From assembly GCA_028289015.1 (NCBI GenBank), contig JAQGHC010000031.1, positions 19,605 to 83,604 on the forward strand: a DNA stretch of 64,000 bases. The letters are read 5' to 3'. This document shows, piece after piece, positions 10,061-21,530 of the stretch; position 1 is the stretch's first letter; the number at the start of each line of letters is the position of its first letter. The notes beneath the pieces are model-generated. The model was not told the origin of the DNA and did no database searches. It was given only the letters and a program-made list of their open reading frames with translations. A program made the position numbers and the translations under genes. The DNA is from Candidatus Saccharimonadota bacterium. Lineage in GTDB: Bacteria; Patescibacteriota; Saccharimonadia; Saccharimonadales; Saccharimonadaceae.

Positions 10061-11310
10061 AAAATGATATCATTCCTCCGCGTCCGCCGTTAGGAATTCC
10101 GCCGCGGCCTTCACGAAATCCTCACAATCCCAATGATTCGCAGCCAATTCCCACCCCGACACTATCGGCGCCCGAAGCTTTTTCACTACCCCTACGTGAT
10201 GAGTCGCAGACCGTTGCTTCTAGTGTCGAAGAAGTAGTCGATTCGACAGTTCATCCGCGCAAGCCATATGTTAGATGGGTAGTAATTGGTACTATTGGCA
10301 TTATTCTGTTATTCGGCGGGTTACTCGCATGGTATATTATGGCGTTACGTCCAGCCGCATCCGCTGATGCTGCTCGAATCAACGTCGCAATTGAAAGTGG
10401 CAGCGCCCCATCGCAGATTAGCGAAATGTTGCAAAACGAAAAGGTTATTCGTAGTAAGATGGCTTTTGATGTCTACGTGCGCATTCACGGCCTACGTAAT
10501 AAACTCCAGGCCGGAACCTTTAGCTTGTCGCCAGCTGATTCTACTGCGCAAATCGTAGATAATCTGACGTCAGGCAAGGCTGAGCAATTTGATATTACGT
10601 TTTATCCAGGCGCGACGCTTGATATCGCGTCCACCTCTGCCGACAAAACGCCATCACATAGGCAGGTCCTAGAAAAGCTGGGTTATTCGAGCAATGAGAT
10701 TACTGAAGCATTTAATGCTTCATATGTGGCGGAATATCCACTACTGTTTAGCGATAAGCCTAATTCTGCAAACATAGAGGGATATATTTACGGTCAAACG
10801 TACAAAATAGCTAGCGGGTCGTCTGTGAAGCAGATATTATCGCGCACGTTTGCTGAATACGAGACTCAAATCAAAGAAAATAACATTGTTAAGGCATACA
10901 GCGATCAAGGTCTTAATTTGTATCAAGGGATTACGCTTGCATCTATTATTCAGCGTGAAGTGCCGACAGCTGCCGACCAAAAACAGGTTGCACAAGTCTT
11001 TCTAAAACGCTACCGCGAAGGAGGTCTATTAGGCTCTGACGTTACCTACCACTATGCAGCCGACAAAACGGGGGTCGCGCGTGATTTCAACCTGAATTCA
11101 CCGTACAATACGCGTAAAGTTGTAGGACTACCCCCCGGTCCGATCGCATCACCAGGCATTAGTGCGCTGCTAGCAGTTGCCTCGCCAGCGCCAGGTGATT
11201 ATGTGTATTTCTTGAGCGGTGATGACAATAAGACTTATTTTGCACATACGAACGAAGAGCATGAAGCTAACATTGTGAACCACTGCGCGTATAAGTGCTC
11301 GTTACCGTAA
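10057..11310 (+). CDS. mltG: endolytic transglycosylase MltG (YceG-like)
   Basis: N-terminal TM, LEGYIYGQTYKI-like, ASIIQREV, LGSDVTYHY, SPYNTRKVVGLPPGPIASPG motifs. Confidence 0.92.
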   Translation: MKNDIIPPRPPLGIPPRPSRNPHNPNDSQPIPTPTLSAPEAFSLPLRDESQTVASSVEEVVDSTVHPRKPYVRWVVIGTIGIILLFGGLLAWYIMALRPAASADAARINVAIESGSAPSQISEMLQNEKVIRSKMAFDVYVRIHGLRNKLQAGTFSLSPADSTAQIVDNLTSGKAEQFDITFYPGATLDIASTSADKTPSHRQVLEKLGYSSNEITEAFNASYVAEYPLLFSDKPNSANIEGYIYGQTYKIASGSSVKQILSRTFAEYETQIKENNIVKAYSDQGLNLYQGITLASIIQREVPTAADQKQVAQVFLKRYREGGLLGSDVTYHYAADKTGVARDFNLNSPYNTRKVVGLPPGPIASPGISALLAVASPAPGDYVYFLSGDDNKTYFAHTNEEHEANIVNHCAYKCSLP

Positions 11311-11341
11311 GCTTGACAAATTTATGTAATTATAAAATAAA

Positions 11342-11370
11342 TTGACATTTAATACAAGAATTGTTAATAT
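11342..11370 (+). promoter_or_regulatory. sigma70-type promoter upstream of the LysM/CHAP gene
   Basis: TTGACA (11342-11347) - 17 nt - TAATAT (11365-11370). Confidence 0.75.
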
Positions 11371-11621
11371 TATTACAGCGCATTTGTGAATTAACTTACT
11401 ACGTATCGGCAGTAGTCGAATCCACGGAAAAGTCTGATACATAAATGAGCCTACCGACAAATGTCGCACGGATACCGAAACAACTTTTTATCTAATATCA
11501 ATTAATTCTAAGGTCGACAGTGTATCCCGTTCTATTTGCGAGAAGTAAGACAGAGTAAGGTAGACGCCTTTGCAGTAATGCAGACGGCAGGAGAACGATT
11601 ATTCGTAATCATCAATCCGCT

Positions 11622-12824
11622 ATGGCTTTGGCCCAAGCGAAAACTGCTCAGTTGAAGCAAACAGTGTTTGCAGGTGATACTTTTAATACTAAACGAATTA
11701 AAGGCGGTCCGAAATCAACTGCTATTGCAGCGTATTCTGGTGTATTCTTGCTAGTCATGTCGATGGTCGCCATCGGCTATCAGCCCCCACAAAAAGTAGA
11801 TAGCGTTGCTAGCGCCGTCAATACTGTCGCAGCGACTAGTGCTATATCTGCAGACCAGCCGTCAGTCGATGAGATTGTTGCGACAAATGTCGCTGCAGGT
11901 ATCGCATCGCGCGCTAATTTGCCTATCGCAAATGAGATTGCCAACCAGTCAGTGTCACTATCAATTCAAAGTCAATTAGCACAAAATGACACCAATACCA
12001 TCACAAAACCTCAGATTGTTGAATTATCTGCCGGTAATCGAACTATCAAAGAGTACGTCGTCAAGGAAGGCGAGACTGTTGAGAGTATCGCCGCACAAAA
12101 GAGCATCACGCCTGATACTATCAAGTGGGCGAACGGCTTGTCTGGCAGTGCGATCCCTGCGGGCAAGGTGTTAACTATCCTTCCTGTCGACGGCGTCTAC
12201 TACACCGTAAAAGCAGGCGATACGGTTGAAAGTATCGCGGCAAAATACAATGTTTCACCCCAGAGTATTACGACTCATAACGATCTTGAGCTAACTGGCC
12301 TCGCTAACGGCGTCAAAATAGTCCTACCAGGCGGTACGATGCCTGCGAATGAACGTCCAGGATATCAGGCTCCACAGGTGGCACGCGTCTTTACGAGCAA
12401 CGCTTATAGTAATAATAGCTTTCGTTATGCTGGTGGGTTTGCTGGCGGTGATGTCTTTAATATTCGTCGCAATGTCAAAAGTACAACCCCCGGTAATACG
12501 AATGCATGGGGTAACTGTACGTGGTATGCGTGGGAGCGTCGATCTGAAATGGGCCGACCACTACCATCTGGCGCTTTAGGCAATGCTGCGCAGTGGAATA
12601 CGTCGCTAGGTGCAATGGGTTATCGTGTCGACTCAGTGCCTCAAGTCGGGGCTATCTTCCAAAATGGTGGCGGCTACGGCCACGTCGGTATCGTAGAAGG
12701 TTTCCAGGCTGATGGATCAGTGATCGTGAGTGAGATGAATAACTACTCAGGCGGCGGGTACAATGGTATTAATGACCGTATCATTCCTGTCAATCAAATT
12801 GGTATGTTTAACTACATCCATTAA
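11622..12824 (+). CDS. secreted/anchored LysM + CHAP-domain cell-wall protein
   Basis: Two LysM-like repeats (KEYVVKEGETVESIA, VYYTVKAGDTVESIAAKYNV); CHAP (NAWGNCTWYAW, GHVGIVEGF); N-terminal TM. Confidence 0.88.
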   Translation: MALAQAKTAQLKQTVFAGDTFNTKRIKGGPKSTAIAAYSGVFLLVMSMVAIGYQPPQKVDSVASAVNTVAATSAISADQPSVDEIVATNVAAGIASRANLPIANEIANQSVSLSIQSQLAQNDTNTITKPQIVELSAGNRTIKEYVVKEGETVESIAAQKSITPDTIKWANGLSGSAIPAGKVLTILPVDGVYYTVKAGDTVESIAAKYNVSPQSITTHNDLELTGLANGVKIVLPGGTMPANERPGYQAPQVARVFTSNAYSNNSFRYAGGFAGGDVFNIRRNVKSTTPGNTNAWGNCTWYAWERRSEMGRPLPSGALGNAAQWNTSLGAMGYRVDSVPQVGAIFQNGGGYGHVGIVEGFQADGSVIVSEMNNYSGGGYNGINDRIIPVNQIGMFNYIH

Positions 12825-12854
12825 TCAGTAATAAAACGATTATCACACAATTAC

Positions 12855-12882
12855 ATTCGCCTCTGTCAATACAGAGGCGAAT
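12855..12882 (+). terminator. terminator hairpin overlapping the obgE promoter region
   Basis: ATTCGCCTCTGT-caat-ACAGAGGCGAAT perfect 12-bp stem. Confidence 0.75.
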
Positions 12883-12894
12883 TTGCTATAATAG

Positions 12895-14187
<1,293 letters not shown>

Positions 14188-14231
14188 AACAGTATAATAC
14201 TGTTGACATTGATGCACTAATGTGATAATAT
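14188..14231 (+). promoter_or_regulatory. promoter with overlapping palindromic operator
   Basis: AACAGTAT-A-ATACTGTT palindrome (14188-14204) overlapping TTGACA (14203-14208) - 17 nt - TAATAT (14226-14231). Confidence 0.7.
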
Positions 14232-14237
14232 GTGAAA

Positions 14238-15008
14238 TACCATCAAATGCCCATTAGTTTTTTGATCGGTTCATTGACAAGTTGGATATTATTTTTGCTA
14301 CAGCATTTTGTGTATTATTTTAGTGCTCAATATGCTGTAGCAAACCCCGAATACCGAAATTCGGACTAGGTTGACAGCATTTCATTTTGCGAAGTCGCGC
14401 CATGGGCCAAGTACCCACACGGTGGCTATGCCACTATTGCCCCATAGATTCGCACTCGAGAGCCATAACGATGGCATAATCTGAAAGAAGGTGATTTGAA
14501 TGACCCGAGCATCCCCGATGCCCAGCATCAACCTCAAACTCAATCTGATGAACTGAATCGCCGGCGCCTCGAGCATCTGATATAAAGGAGCGAACATAAT
14601 GGTTCGATCTGGCTTTACTTAGTGGTTTTTTACTCCCATACTGGGTGAGTTCCGGTAGTTCAAAAAACAATACATCTGAAAGGATGTGTCATGTTGAGAC
14701 AATTGTCCGTCTAGCACTCTCGCAAGGAGTGCGCCCCGGTTTTGGCCTGCCTTTCATTACGTAAGTGTGACAGGAGGCTTGTCCGCCTAGAGGTTGTGAT
14801 CATCAGAATAGTCATTTCGTGGACAGATTCAGTGTCGCTTTCTATTCATCAGATCCAAGCGTTCTTACGCCCTCAGTGTTATGTATTATCATAACGGACA
14901 TCCCCGAGAAGGGTAGCCACTGCAGCATTGCCGCGCTACCCTTCTCGGACCCCCCATTTATCCAACTTGTTCAATTTATACCACGCCAACTTCGTTTGGC
15001 GTGCTTTT
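14238..15008 (+). ncRNA. candidate long structured/dual-function RNA with mini-ORFs
   Basis: Own promoter, multiple stem-loops, terminator at 14982-15008, no long ORF of its own. Confidence 0.5.
14982..15008 (+). terminator. rho-independent terminator
   Basis: CACGCCAA-cttcgt-TTGGCGTG then CTTTT. Confidence 0.8.
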
Positions 15009-15041
15009 CATTGTCAAAAAATAGCTGCTATAATACAAGTA

Positions 15042-16478
15042 ATGGCAAAAACATTCTTTTTTTATGATCTCGAAACCAGTGGATTAAACCCTCGTGATGA
15101 TCGGATTATGCAGTTTGCGGGTATTCGTACTGATATGGATTTACAGCCGATCGGTGAGCCGTATAATGTTTTGGTAAAATTAAATGACGATACGCTGCCA
15201 ACACCCGAAGCATTGATGGTGACGGGAATTACGCCGCAACAGACACAAGCCGACGGATACACCGAGTCGGAATTTGCGAAATTATTGATGGATGAGGTGT
15301 TTACCCCAGATACGATTGCAACTGGATTTAACAGCATACGATTTGACGATGAGTTCGTCAGACATTTATTGTGGCGAAATTTTTACGATCCCTATGAATG
15401 GGCTTGGAAAGATGGCCGTTCGCGCTGGGATCTGCTGGATGTAACGCGCATGACTCGTGCCTTGCGGCCAGAGGGTATTGAGTGGCCAGTTGTCGATGGT
15501 AAGGCCGTTAACAAATTAGAACTCATCACCAAAATAAATGGCATTGATCATTTCAAGGCCCATGACGCGCTGAGTGATGTTGAAGCGCTCATTGCAGTTA
15601 CAGGACTCATTAAAGCCCGCCAGCCGCAATTATTCGAATATTTATTAAAGATGCGTGACAAGAACGAACTTAAGAAGCTTATCAACCTGGATGATAAGCA
15701 ACCGTTTGTCTATGTGAGTGGACGCTATGATGCTGAGTTTCATAAAGCGACGGTTGCATTCCCGTTGACCTCTGGCAAAAATGGTAATATTGTCGTGTAT
15801 GACCTTCGTTATGATCCGACACCGTTTCTTGGTATGTCAGCAGACGAGCTAAAGAAAAAAATGTACGCCACCTGGGAAGAGCGTCAAGAAGACGGCTTTA
15901 TGCAAATACCCGTCAAAGAGTTGCAGTACAATAAACTACCAGCTGTTGCGCCATTAGGGGTGCTGAACCAGGCTGAAGGGTGGCAAAAGGTACAATTGGA
16001 TATTGCGACAGTCGAAAAGAATCGCACTACTCTAATCGGAGCGCCACATTTTGCTGAAAATATTCGCAGCGTGTTCGAACAGCGAGCTGAATTTAAAAAG
16101 TCACCCGATCCAGAGGCACAATTGTATGACGGATTCGTACAAGATAGAGATCGTCTGCGAATCGAAACGGTTCGAAATGCCAGACCACGCGAACTGGCGG
16201 ATTTTCATCCTGAATTTACCGACGAAAGATTAAACCCGTTACTTTTGCATTACAAAGCCCGTAACTTTCCACAAAGCTTAAGCGAGGATGAATCGCGAGC
16301 ATGGGAGATGTGGCGAGCCGATCATATTAATGAACGCCTCCCTCAATTTATGAAGTCATTGCAATCGATTGCCGCAAAAGAGCAGGATGAGCAGAAACAG
16401 TTCGTTCTGCAAGAATTGCAGCTATGGGCCGAAAGTATTATTCCAAGCGATATGTCAGACCAGGATAGCGAAAACTAG
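15042..16478 (+). CDS. sbcB: exodeoxyribonuclease I (SbcB-like)
   Basis: FFFYDLETSGLNPRDDRIMQFAGIRTD DEDDh exonuclease; ATG 15042 preferred over the longer ORF because TATAAT is at 15029-15034. Confidence 0.92.
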   Translation: MAKTFFFYDLETSGLNPRDDRIMQFAGIRTDMDLQPIGEPYNVLVKLNDDTLPTPEALMVTGITPQQTQADGYTESEFAKLLMDEVFTPDTIATGFNSIRFDDEFVRHLLWRNFYDPYEWAWKDGRSRWDLLDVTRMTRALRPEGIEWPVVDGKAVNKLELITKINGIDHFKAHDALSDVEALIAVTGLIKARQPQLFEYLLKMRDKNELKKLINLDDKQPFVYVSGRYDAEFHKATVAFPLTSGKNGNIVVYDLRYDPTPFLGMSADELKKKMYATWEERQEDGFMQIPVKELQYNKLPAVAPLGVLNQAEGWQKVQLDIATVEKNRTTLIGAPHFAENIRSVFEQRAEFKKSPDPEAQLYDGFVQDRDRLRIETVRNARPRELADFHPEFTDERLNPLLLHYKARNFPQSLSEDESRAWEMWRADHINERLPQFMKSLQSIAAKEQDEQKQFVLQELQLWAESIIPSDMSDQDSEN

Positions 16479-16765
16479 ATTTCGCTGAAGCGTTGCTTAG
16501 GTAGGTGTGCTTTTGTTGCCGGTTTTTGCAGCGAAGTGTGACGACTAAGCATAAGATGTAGAATCTCACGTCCGGTGGAGTAAAATAGTATTGCACAAAT
16601 TACCGTGCAGATCATCAGAAGCATCACGTTTGCCGGTACGACAATTTCCGTCCCAGGGATGATACCCAATAGTAAAAACATGAATAACGCGTTCAAAAAG
16701 CCCGTTTCGACGGCGATTACGCTTAAAAATGTTACGATACTTACTATAAAAATTATTTTTTTCAT
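16475..16765 (-). CDS. small membrane protein
   Basis: 2-3 hydrophobic segments; start at the ATG with a GGTG-type SD upstream. Confidence 0.55.
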   Translation of the reverse strand: MKKIIFIVSIVTFLSVIAVETGFLNALFMFLLLGIIPGTEIVVPANVMLLMICTVICAILFYSTGREILHLMLSRHTSLQKPATKAHLPKQRFSEI

Positions 16766-17271
16766 TTTCCACACCTTTTTGCTATCTTTACTTCAACTAA
16801 TAGTAACAATGCGAATTCAGACATGCAACGATAAGCAGTATTTATTGATTAAAATAAATAAAGTGTTAATGCTGTTATGTAAATTTCATCATGCGAGTGA
16901 CGTTACTGTAATCAAATTTAACATTGTACGAGGCTTGACGGTGTCATTGCCTCGTGGTGTATACAGCAAGTTGACGCAAGGACTTCCAGAAAGGTACGCA
17001 ACGGTAGGCCTAATTATTCCTGTAAGCCAGGCCACGATTGAAGGATCGATGCAGCGGAACAAAAGTTCGAGGGGGTAATTCGACAATCAGCAGCGTCTCC
17101 TATTTTCATGAATTCTTCTTGACTAGTTGTCAGTGTCTGCCTGTAAAAGGTAGGCAGTGGTCGTAGATGGAGGTGTACCCCGGCCATTGTTACATTCGCT
17201 GCAAAGACCGGGGGTGTTTTCATAGATGGCGACTGGAAGAAGAGGTTTAAAAAATGCTATAATAAGTAAAT

Positions 17272-20088
17272 ATGCCAGAGTTTATACGAGTTACTGGAGC
17301 GAGAGAGCACAACCTAAAGAATATCGACGTAGAAATTCCACGCGATAAGTTGGTTGTTATCACTGGTTTATCGGGGAGCGGTAAATCCAGCCTGGCCTTT
17401 GATACGATTTACGCTGAAGGACAGCGACGGTATGTCGAGAGTCTTTCTAGCTACGCCCGCCAATTCTTGGGTATCATGAACAAACCCGACGTCGATTCAA
17501 TTGATGGTTTGTCACCGGCTATTTCTATTGATCAAAAATCGACCAGTCGTAATCCGCGCAGTACGGTAGCAACTGTCACTGAAATCTATGATTACCTGCG
17601 CTTGCTGTTTGCGCGCATTGGCGTGCCGCACTGTCCCGTGTGTGGCAAAGAGGTGTCTCGTCGTACGCCGCAGGCGATTATTGATGAAGTCATGAAAATT
17701 GAAAACGGCACTAAATTAATGATTTTAGCGCCAATCGTCAAAGCGAAAAAAGGCGAGTTCGCGCATGTGCCAGAGCAATATCGACGTTTAGGGTTTGCCC
17801 GAGCGCGCGTCGACGGTGTCGTCTATTCGCTAGATGAATTTCCCGATCTTGCAAAAACTTATAAGCACGACATTGAAATTGTCGTTGATCGTATTGTGAT
17901 GAATGATGACATGCAAGGACGAGTCACGCAGTCTGTTGAACAGGCGTTGGAAATTGCAGAAGGTGTCGTCGAGCTGTTGAATGCTGAAACGGACACTGTA
18001 ACGGCATTCAGTCAGCGCTACGCATGTATCGACCATCCCAACGAGGATATTCCGGAGTTGGAGCCCCGACTATTTAGCTTTAATGCACCACAGGGCGCTT
18101 GTCCGGTGTGTACTGGTCTTGGTAGTCGCTTAGAAGTGGATCCTGAGCTAGTCTTTAACCCCAATCTGACTATTATCGAGGGGGCAATTCGCCCTTATAA
18201 TCGCGTCAATAGTGATGCTTGGTATATGAAACGACTGGGCGTTGTAGCAGAACAACATAAGTTTAGTCTGAATGTCCCAGTTAGTGAACTAAACGCAAAG
18301 GATTTGGAGAAAATTCTTTATGGCACTGGCGACACTAAATACAAGGTTCGCATCGGGGCTGGTCGCAGCTATGAATCAACCTACGAAGGGGTTATTCCGA
18401 ACCTTGAACGACGACATAAAGAAACCGACAGTGAATTTATGCGTAAAGACATCGAAAGATTTATGCGCGAACGACGTTGTCATGTGTGTAAGGGTGCTCG
18501 TCTAAAACCGGTTGTATTAGCCATCACCGTTCATGGCCTCAGTATTATGGATATTTGTAACCTGGGCGTCGATGATGCGTTGGATCTGTTTACGAACACG
18601 CTGCAATTAACAGAGCAGGAATTATTCATTGCTCGTCAAATCATGAAAGAGATTAATTCGCGGCTTGGGTTTATGAGTAATGTCGGGCTAAATTATCTTG
18701 AGTTAGCGCGTGCCGCAAACACACTATCTGGTGGCGAGGCGCAGCGTATTCGTTTGGCGACGCAAATTGGGTCAGGATTACAGGGTGTATTGTATGTTTT
18801 AGACGAGCCTTCAATTGGCTTGCACCAACGCGACAATGACCGCCTGATTATGACGTTGAAACATCTGCGCGATCTGGGGAATACCGTTCTTGTGGTAGAG
18901 CATGATGAGGATACGATTCGTCAGGCAGATTATCTGCTAGATATCGGGCCTGGTGCGGGTATCGCTGGCGGCCAAGTCGTTGCGGCAGGGACGCCGGAAG
19001 AGGTCGCGAATAATCCAGCAAGCATGACTGGTCGTTATCTTTCTGGCAAAGAGAAAATTGACGTGCCAAAAAAGCGCAGAGCAATTATGAAAGATCGCCA
19101 GCTGGTGATTCGGGGTGCGAAAGAAAACAATCTTAAAAATATTGACGTATCATTTCCGTTGGGTGTGTTGACAGTAGTAAGCGGTGTGAGTGGCAGTGGT
19201 AAATCAACACTTGTCAATGATATCCTTGCCAAGGAATTGTCTGCGCGTCTACACCGTTCGCATGTAGTTCCTGGTGCGCACGAAAACATCGAGGGTATCA
19301 AACACCTGGATAAAGCGATAGTCATCGATCAGTCGGCAATCGGTCGCACGCCTCGATCCAACCCTGCAACCTACACTGGTGTCTTTACGCCAATCCGCGA
19401 ACTATTCGCGGGCACCCCTGAGGCAAATATTCGTGGCTATAAAGCTGGTCGCTTTAGCTTTAACGTCAAGGGTGGCCGCTGCGAAAACTGTCAGGGCGAC
19501 GGGGTAATTAAGATTGAAATGCACTTTTTGCCAGATGTCTACGTTGTCTGTGATGTATGTAAAGGCAAGCGCTATAATCGGGAAGCACTCGAAATTAAAT
19601 TCAAAGACAAAACGATTAGCGACATACTTGATATGACCGTCGAACAGGCCGCGGATTTCTTTGAAAACATTCCAACGATTGCGCGTAAACTTACGACGCT
19701 TGTTGAAGTAGGGCTAGGATACATCCGCCTTGGGCAGCCGGCAACAACCTTTAGCGGTGGCGAAGCTCAGCGCATTAAACTCGCGACAGAGTTATCACGC
19801 CGTCCGACGGGAAAGACGCTATATATTCTTGACGAGCCTACTACTGGTTTGCATAGCGCAGACGTAAAACGATTACTTGGCATTTTGCAAAAGTTAGTCG
19901 AGACTGGTAACAGTATGGTTATCATTGAACATAATCTCGATGTCATTAAAGCTGCCGATCATATCATCGATATGGGTCCTGAGGGTGGGCTAGGCGGTGG
20001 TACGGTTGTTGCTGAGGGTACACCTGAAGCGATTACGAAAGTAAAAGCATCGTTTACAGGAAAGTATCTTAAGCCTCTTTTGAAATAA
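17272..20088 (+). CDS. uvrA: excinuclease ABC subunit A
   Basis: [39 protein letters not shown], duplicated ABC domains. Confidence 0.98.
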   Translation: MPEFIRVTGAREHNLKNIDVEIPRDKLVVITGLSGSGKSSLAFDTIYAEGQRRYVESLSSYARQFLGIMNKPDVDSIDGLSPAISIDQKSTSRNPRSTVATVTEIYDYLRLLFARIGVPHCPVCGKEVSRRTPQAIIDEVMKIENGTKLMILAPIVKAKKGEFAHVPEQYRRLGFARARVDGVVYSLDEFPDLAKTYKHDIEIVVDRIVMNDDMQGRVTQSVEQALEIAEGVVELLNAETDTVTAFSQRYACIDHPNEDIPELEPRLFSFNAPQGACPVCTGLGSRLEVDPELVFNPNLTIIEGAIRPYNRVNSDAWYMKRLGVVAEQHKFSLNVPVSELNAKDLEKILYGTGDTKYKVRIGAGRSYESTYEGVIPNLERRHKETDSEFMRKDIERFMRERRCHVCKGARLKPVVLAITVHGLSIMDICNLGVDDALDLFTNTLQLTEQELFIARQIMKEINSRLGFMSNVGLNYLELARAANTLSGGEAQRIRLATQIGSGLQGVLYVLDEPSIGLHQRDNDRLIMTLKHLRDLGNTVLVVEHDEDTIRQADYLLDIGPGAGIAGGQVVAAGTPEEVANNPASMTGRYLSGKEKIDVPKKRRAIMKDRQLVIRGAKENNLKNIDVSFPLGVLTVVSGVSGSGKSTLVNDILAKELSARLHRSHVVPGAHENIEGIKHLDKAIVIDQSAIGRTPRSNPATYTGVFTPIRELFAGTPEANIRGYKAGRFSFNVKGGRCENCQGDGVIKIEMHFLPDVYVVCDVCKGKRYNREALEIKFKDKTISDILDMTVEQAADFFENIPTIARKLTTLVEVGLGYIRLGQPATTFSGGEAQRIKLATELSRRPTGKTLYILDEPTTGLHSADVKRLLGILQKLVETGNSMVIIEHNLDVIKAADHIIDMGPEGGLGGGTVVAEGTPEAITKVKASFTGKYLKPLLK

Positions 20089-20779
20089 ATTTACGGCGCA
20101 GACGTGATGATGCGTACGTGTCAATTGCGATTGTAATCGCCAATATCGCAAATGCCAAGCCGACCGATGCGGTTACGTCAGTGAGCCAATGGTAGCCAAG
20201 ATAGATGCGACTAAATGCAACGAGTGTAATGCCCGCTACTGTCGCCATTCCCCAAAATACTACACGACGTACTGTTGGTGCGGCGACGCAGAAGAAATAA
20301 GCTAGCACTAATAATAGTACAGCGATGCCAAGTGTATGACCTGACGGAAACGAGTATGATATTGCGGCATGTGACTCTAGCAAATCGGTCACTGTTGGTC
20401 GTTCTCGTGCTGTGAACACTTTGATGGCTGCAGATACGATATATGCCAATGTCATTGAAAAGACGAGCAGCGTAGGTCGCCAAAAATCTTTTTTGCGCCA
20501 CGCCCATAGGGCCGCTCCTATGAGCGAAAAAATGCTTAGCGCAACAGGCGATGATAGATCGGTAACGACCCGCATGATTGCTGCTAACGTCGGATCATAG
20601 CTGGATATTGTCCAGGCCAATAAAGGTGCGTCATATGTCGCTAAATCTTCCTGTTCTTTCACCCCGTCATAAATAGACAGAAATAGCGCTAGTCCGATTG
20701 CGAACAAGGTAGCTATCAGAACGTTCCGGCGAGAGAAGATATTTTGTCGGGATTTGATGAATTGTATTATAGGTTTCAT
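20069..20779 (-). CDS. PAP2 family phosphatase
   Basis: KVFTARERP, SYSFPSGHT, SRIYLGYHWLTD PAP2 motifs; multi-TM. Confidence 0.92.
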   Translation of the reverse strand: MKPIIQFIKSRQNIFSRRNVLIATLFAIGLALFLSIYDGVKEQEDLATYDAPLLAWTISSYDPTLAAIMRVVTDLSSPVALSIFSLIGAALWAWRKKDFWRPTLLVFSMTLAYIVSAAIKVFTARERPTVTDLLESHAAISYSFPSGHTLGIAVLLLVLAYFFCVAAPTVRRVVFWGMATVAGITLVAFSRIYLGYHWLTDVTASVGLAFAILAITIAIDTYASSRLRRKFISKEA

Positions 20780-20788
20780 GTGTAGAAA

Positions 20789-21463
20789 TTAGTTCTTTCT
20801 GGTCAGGACCGATTTAATTTGTTGTTGAGTCGCATTCCAAATAATAGTCCGTTGTTTTTTATCTTTTAGAATGTGAATTACTGGTGGTAGCACCGAAAGA
20901 AGAATGATGACAATGATAATCGGCAGTAAGACAGTGTCGATTTCTATGCCAGCTTTTTCAAACTGTACACCGACAAAGTAACCAAGATAAGTTACGCCTG
21001 CTGCCCATAGTATTCCACCGATAAGGTTAAAGCCAAGGAAGCGTTTGTATTCCATTTTTCCAACGCCTGCAACGACGGGCGCGAACGTACGAACGATAGG
21101 AATAAAGCGGGCGATGATGATTGTTTTGCCGCCATGTTTTTCATAGAAGTGTTGGGCTTTGAGGATATTTTCCTGTCGGAAGAATAACGAATTTGGCCGC
21201 TTAAAGACTGAGGGGCCAAATTTGCGCCCAAATGAATAACCCACGCTGTCTCCGACGACGGCGGCGACGAATAAAATAGCGACCAGTACATGGATGTTAA
21301 CATCCAAGAAGCCGCTGTATACTAAAAAGCCAGCAGTAAATAACAGGCTGTCACCGGGAAGAAAGAAGCCAATTAGCAGCCCTGATTCGGCAAATATCAC
21401 TAAAGCAATACCGAGAACCCCAGCCCATTTGATAAAGTCGATTAAGTCTACACCAGGAATCAT
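20789..21463 (-). CDS. DedA family membrane protein
   Basis: FAESGLLIGFFLPGDSLLF, GDSVGYSFGRKFG, ARFIPIVRTFAPVVAG motifs. Confidence 0.93.
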   Translation of the reverse strand: MIPGVDLIDFIKWAGVLGIALVIFAESGLLIGFFLPGDSLLFTAGFLVYSGFLDVNIHVLVAILFVAAVVGDSVGYSFGRKFGPSVFKRPNSLFFRQENILKAQHFYEKHGGKTIIIARFIPIVRTFAPVVAGVGKMEYKRFLGFNLIGGILWAAGVTYLGYFVGVQFEKAGIEIDTVLLPIIIVIILLSVLPPVIHILKDKKQRTIIWNATQQQIKSVLTRKN

Positions 21464-21530
21464 ATACTCTTATTTTAGCACAACAGAGTAAAAATGGTAT
21501 AATAGACTACAGACCGAATTTAGGAGGACT

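Noticed and set aside
14382-14670. Minus-strand ORFs of 71 and 78 aa
   Set aside because: Opposite to a better supported plus-strand transcript; no SD or recognisable product
14238-15008. Identification of the orphan transcript as RNase P RNA, tmRNA or SRP RNA
   Set aside because: The hallmark sequences looked for (GAGGAAAGTCC and ACAGAA, the tmRNA tRNA-like ends, GGAAGCAGCC-like SRP core) were not seen
14819-15067. Plus-strand 82-aa ORF and the 14928 extension of sbcB
   Set aside because: They run through the 14-bp stem and terminator and past the sbcB -10; sbcB conservation begins at MAKTFFFYDLETSG (15042)
16605-17078. Plus-strand 157-aa ORF
   Set aside because: Overlaps the minus-strand membrane gene; no SD or -10 at the start and no family resemblance
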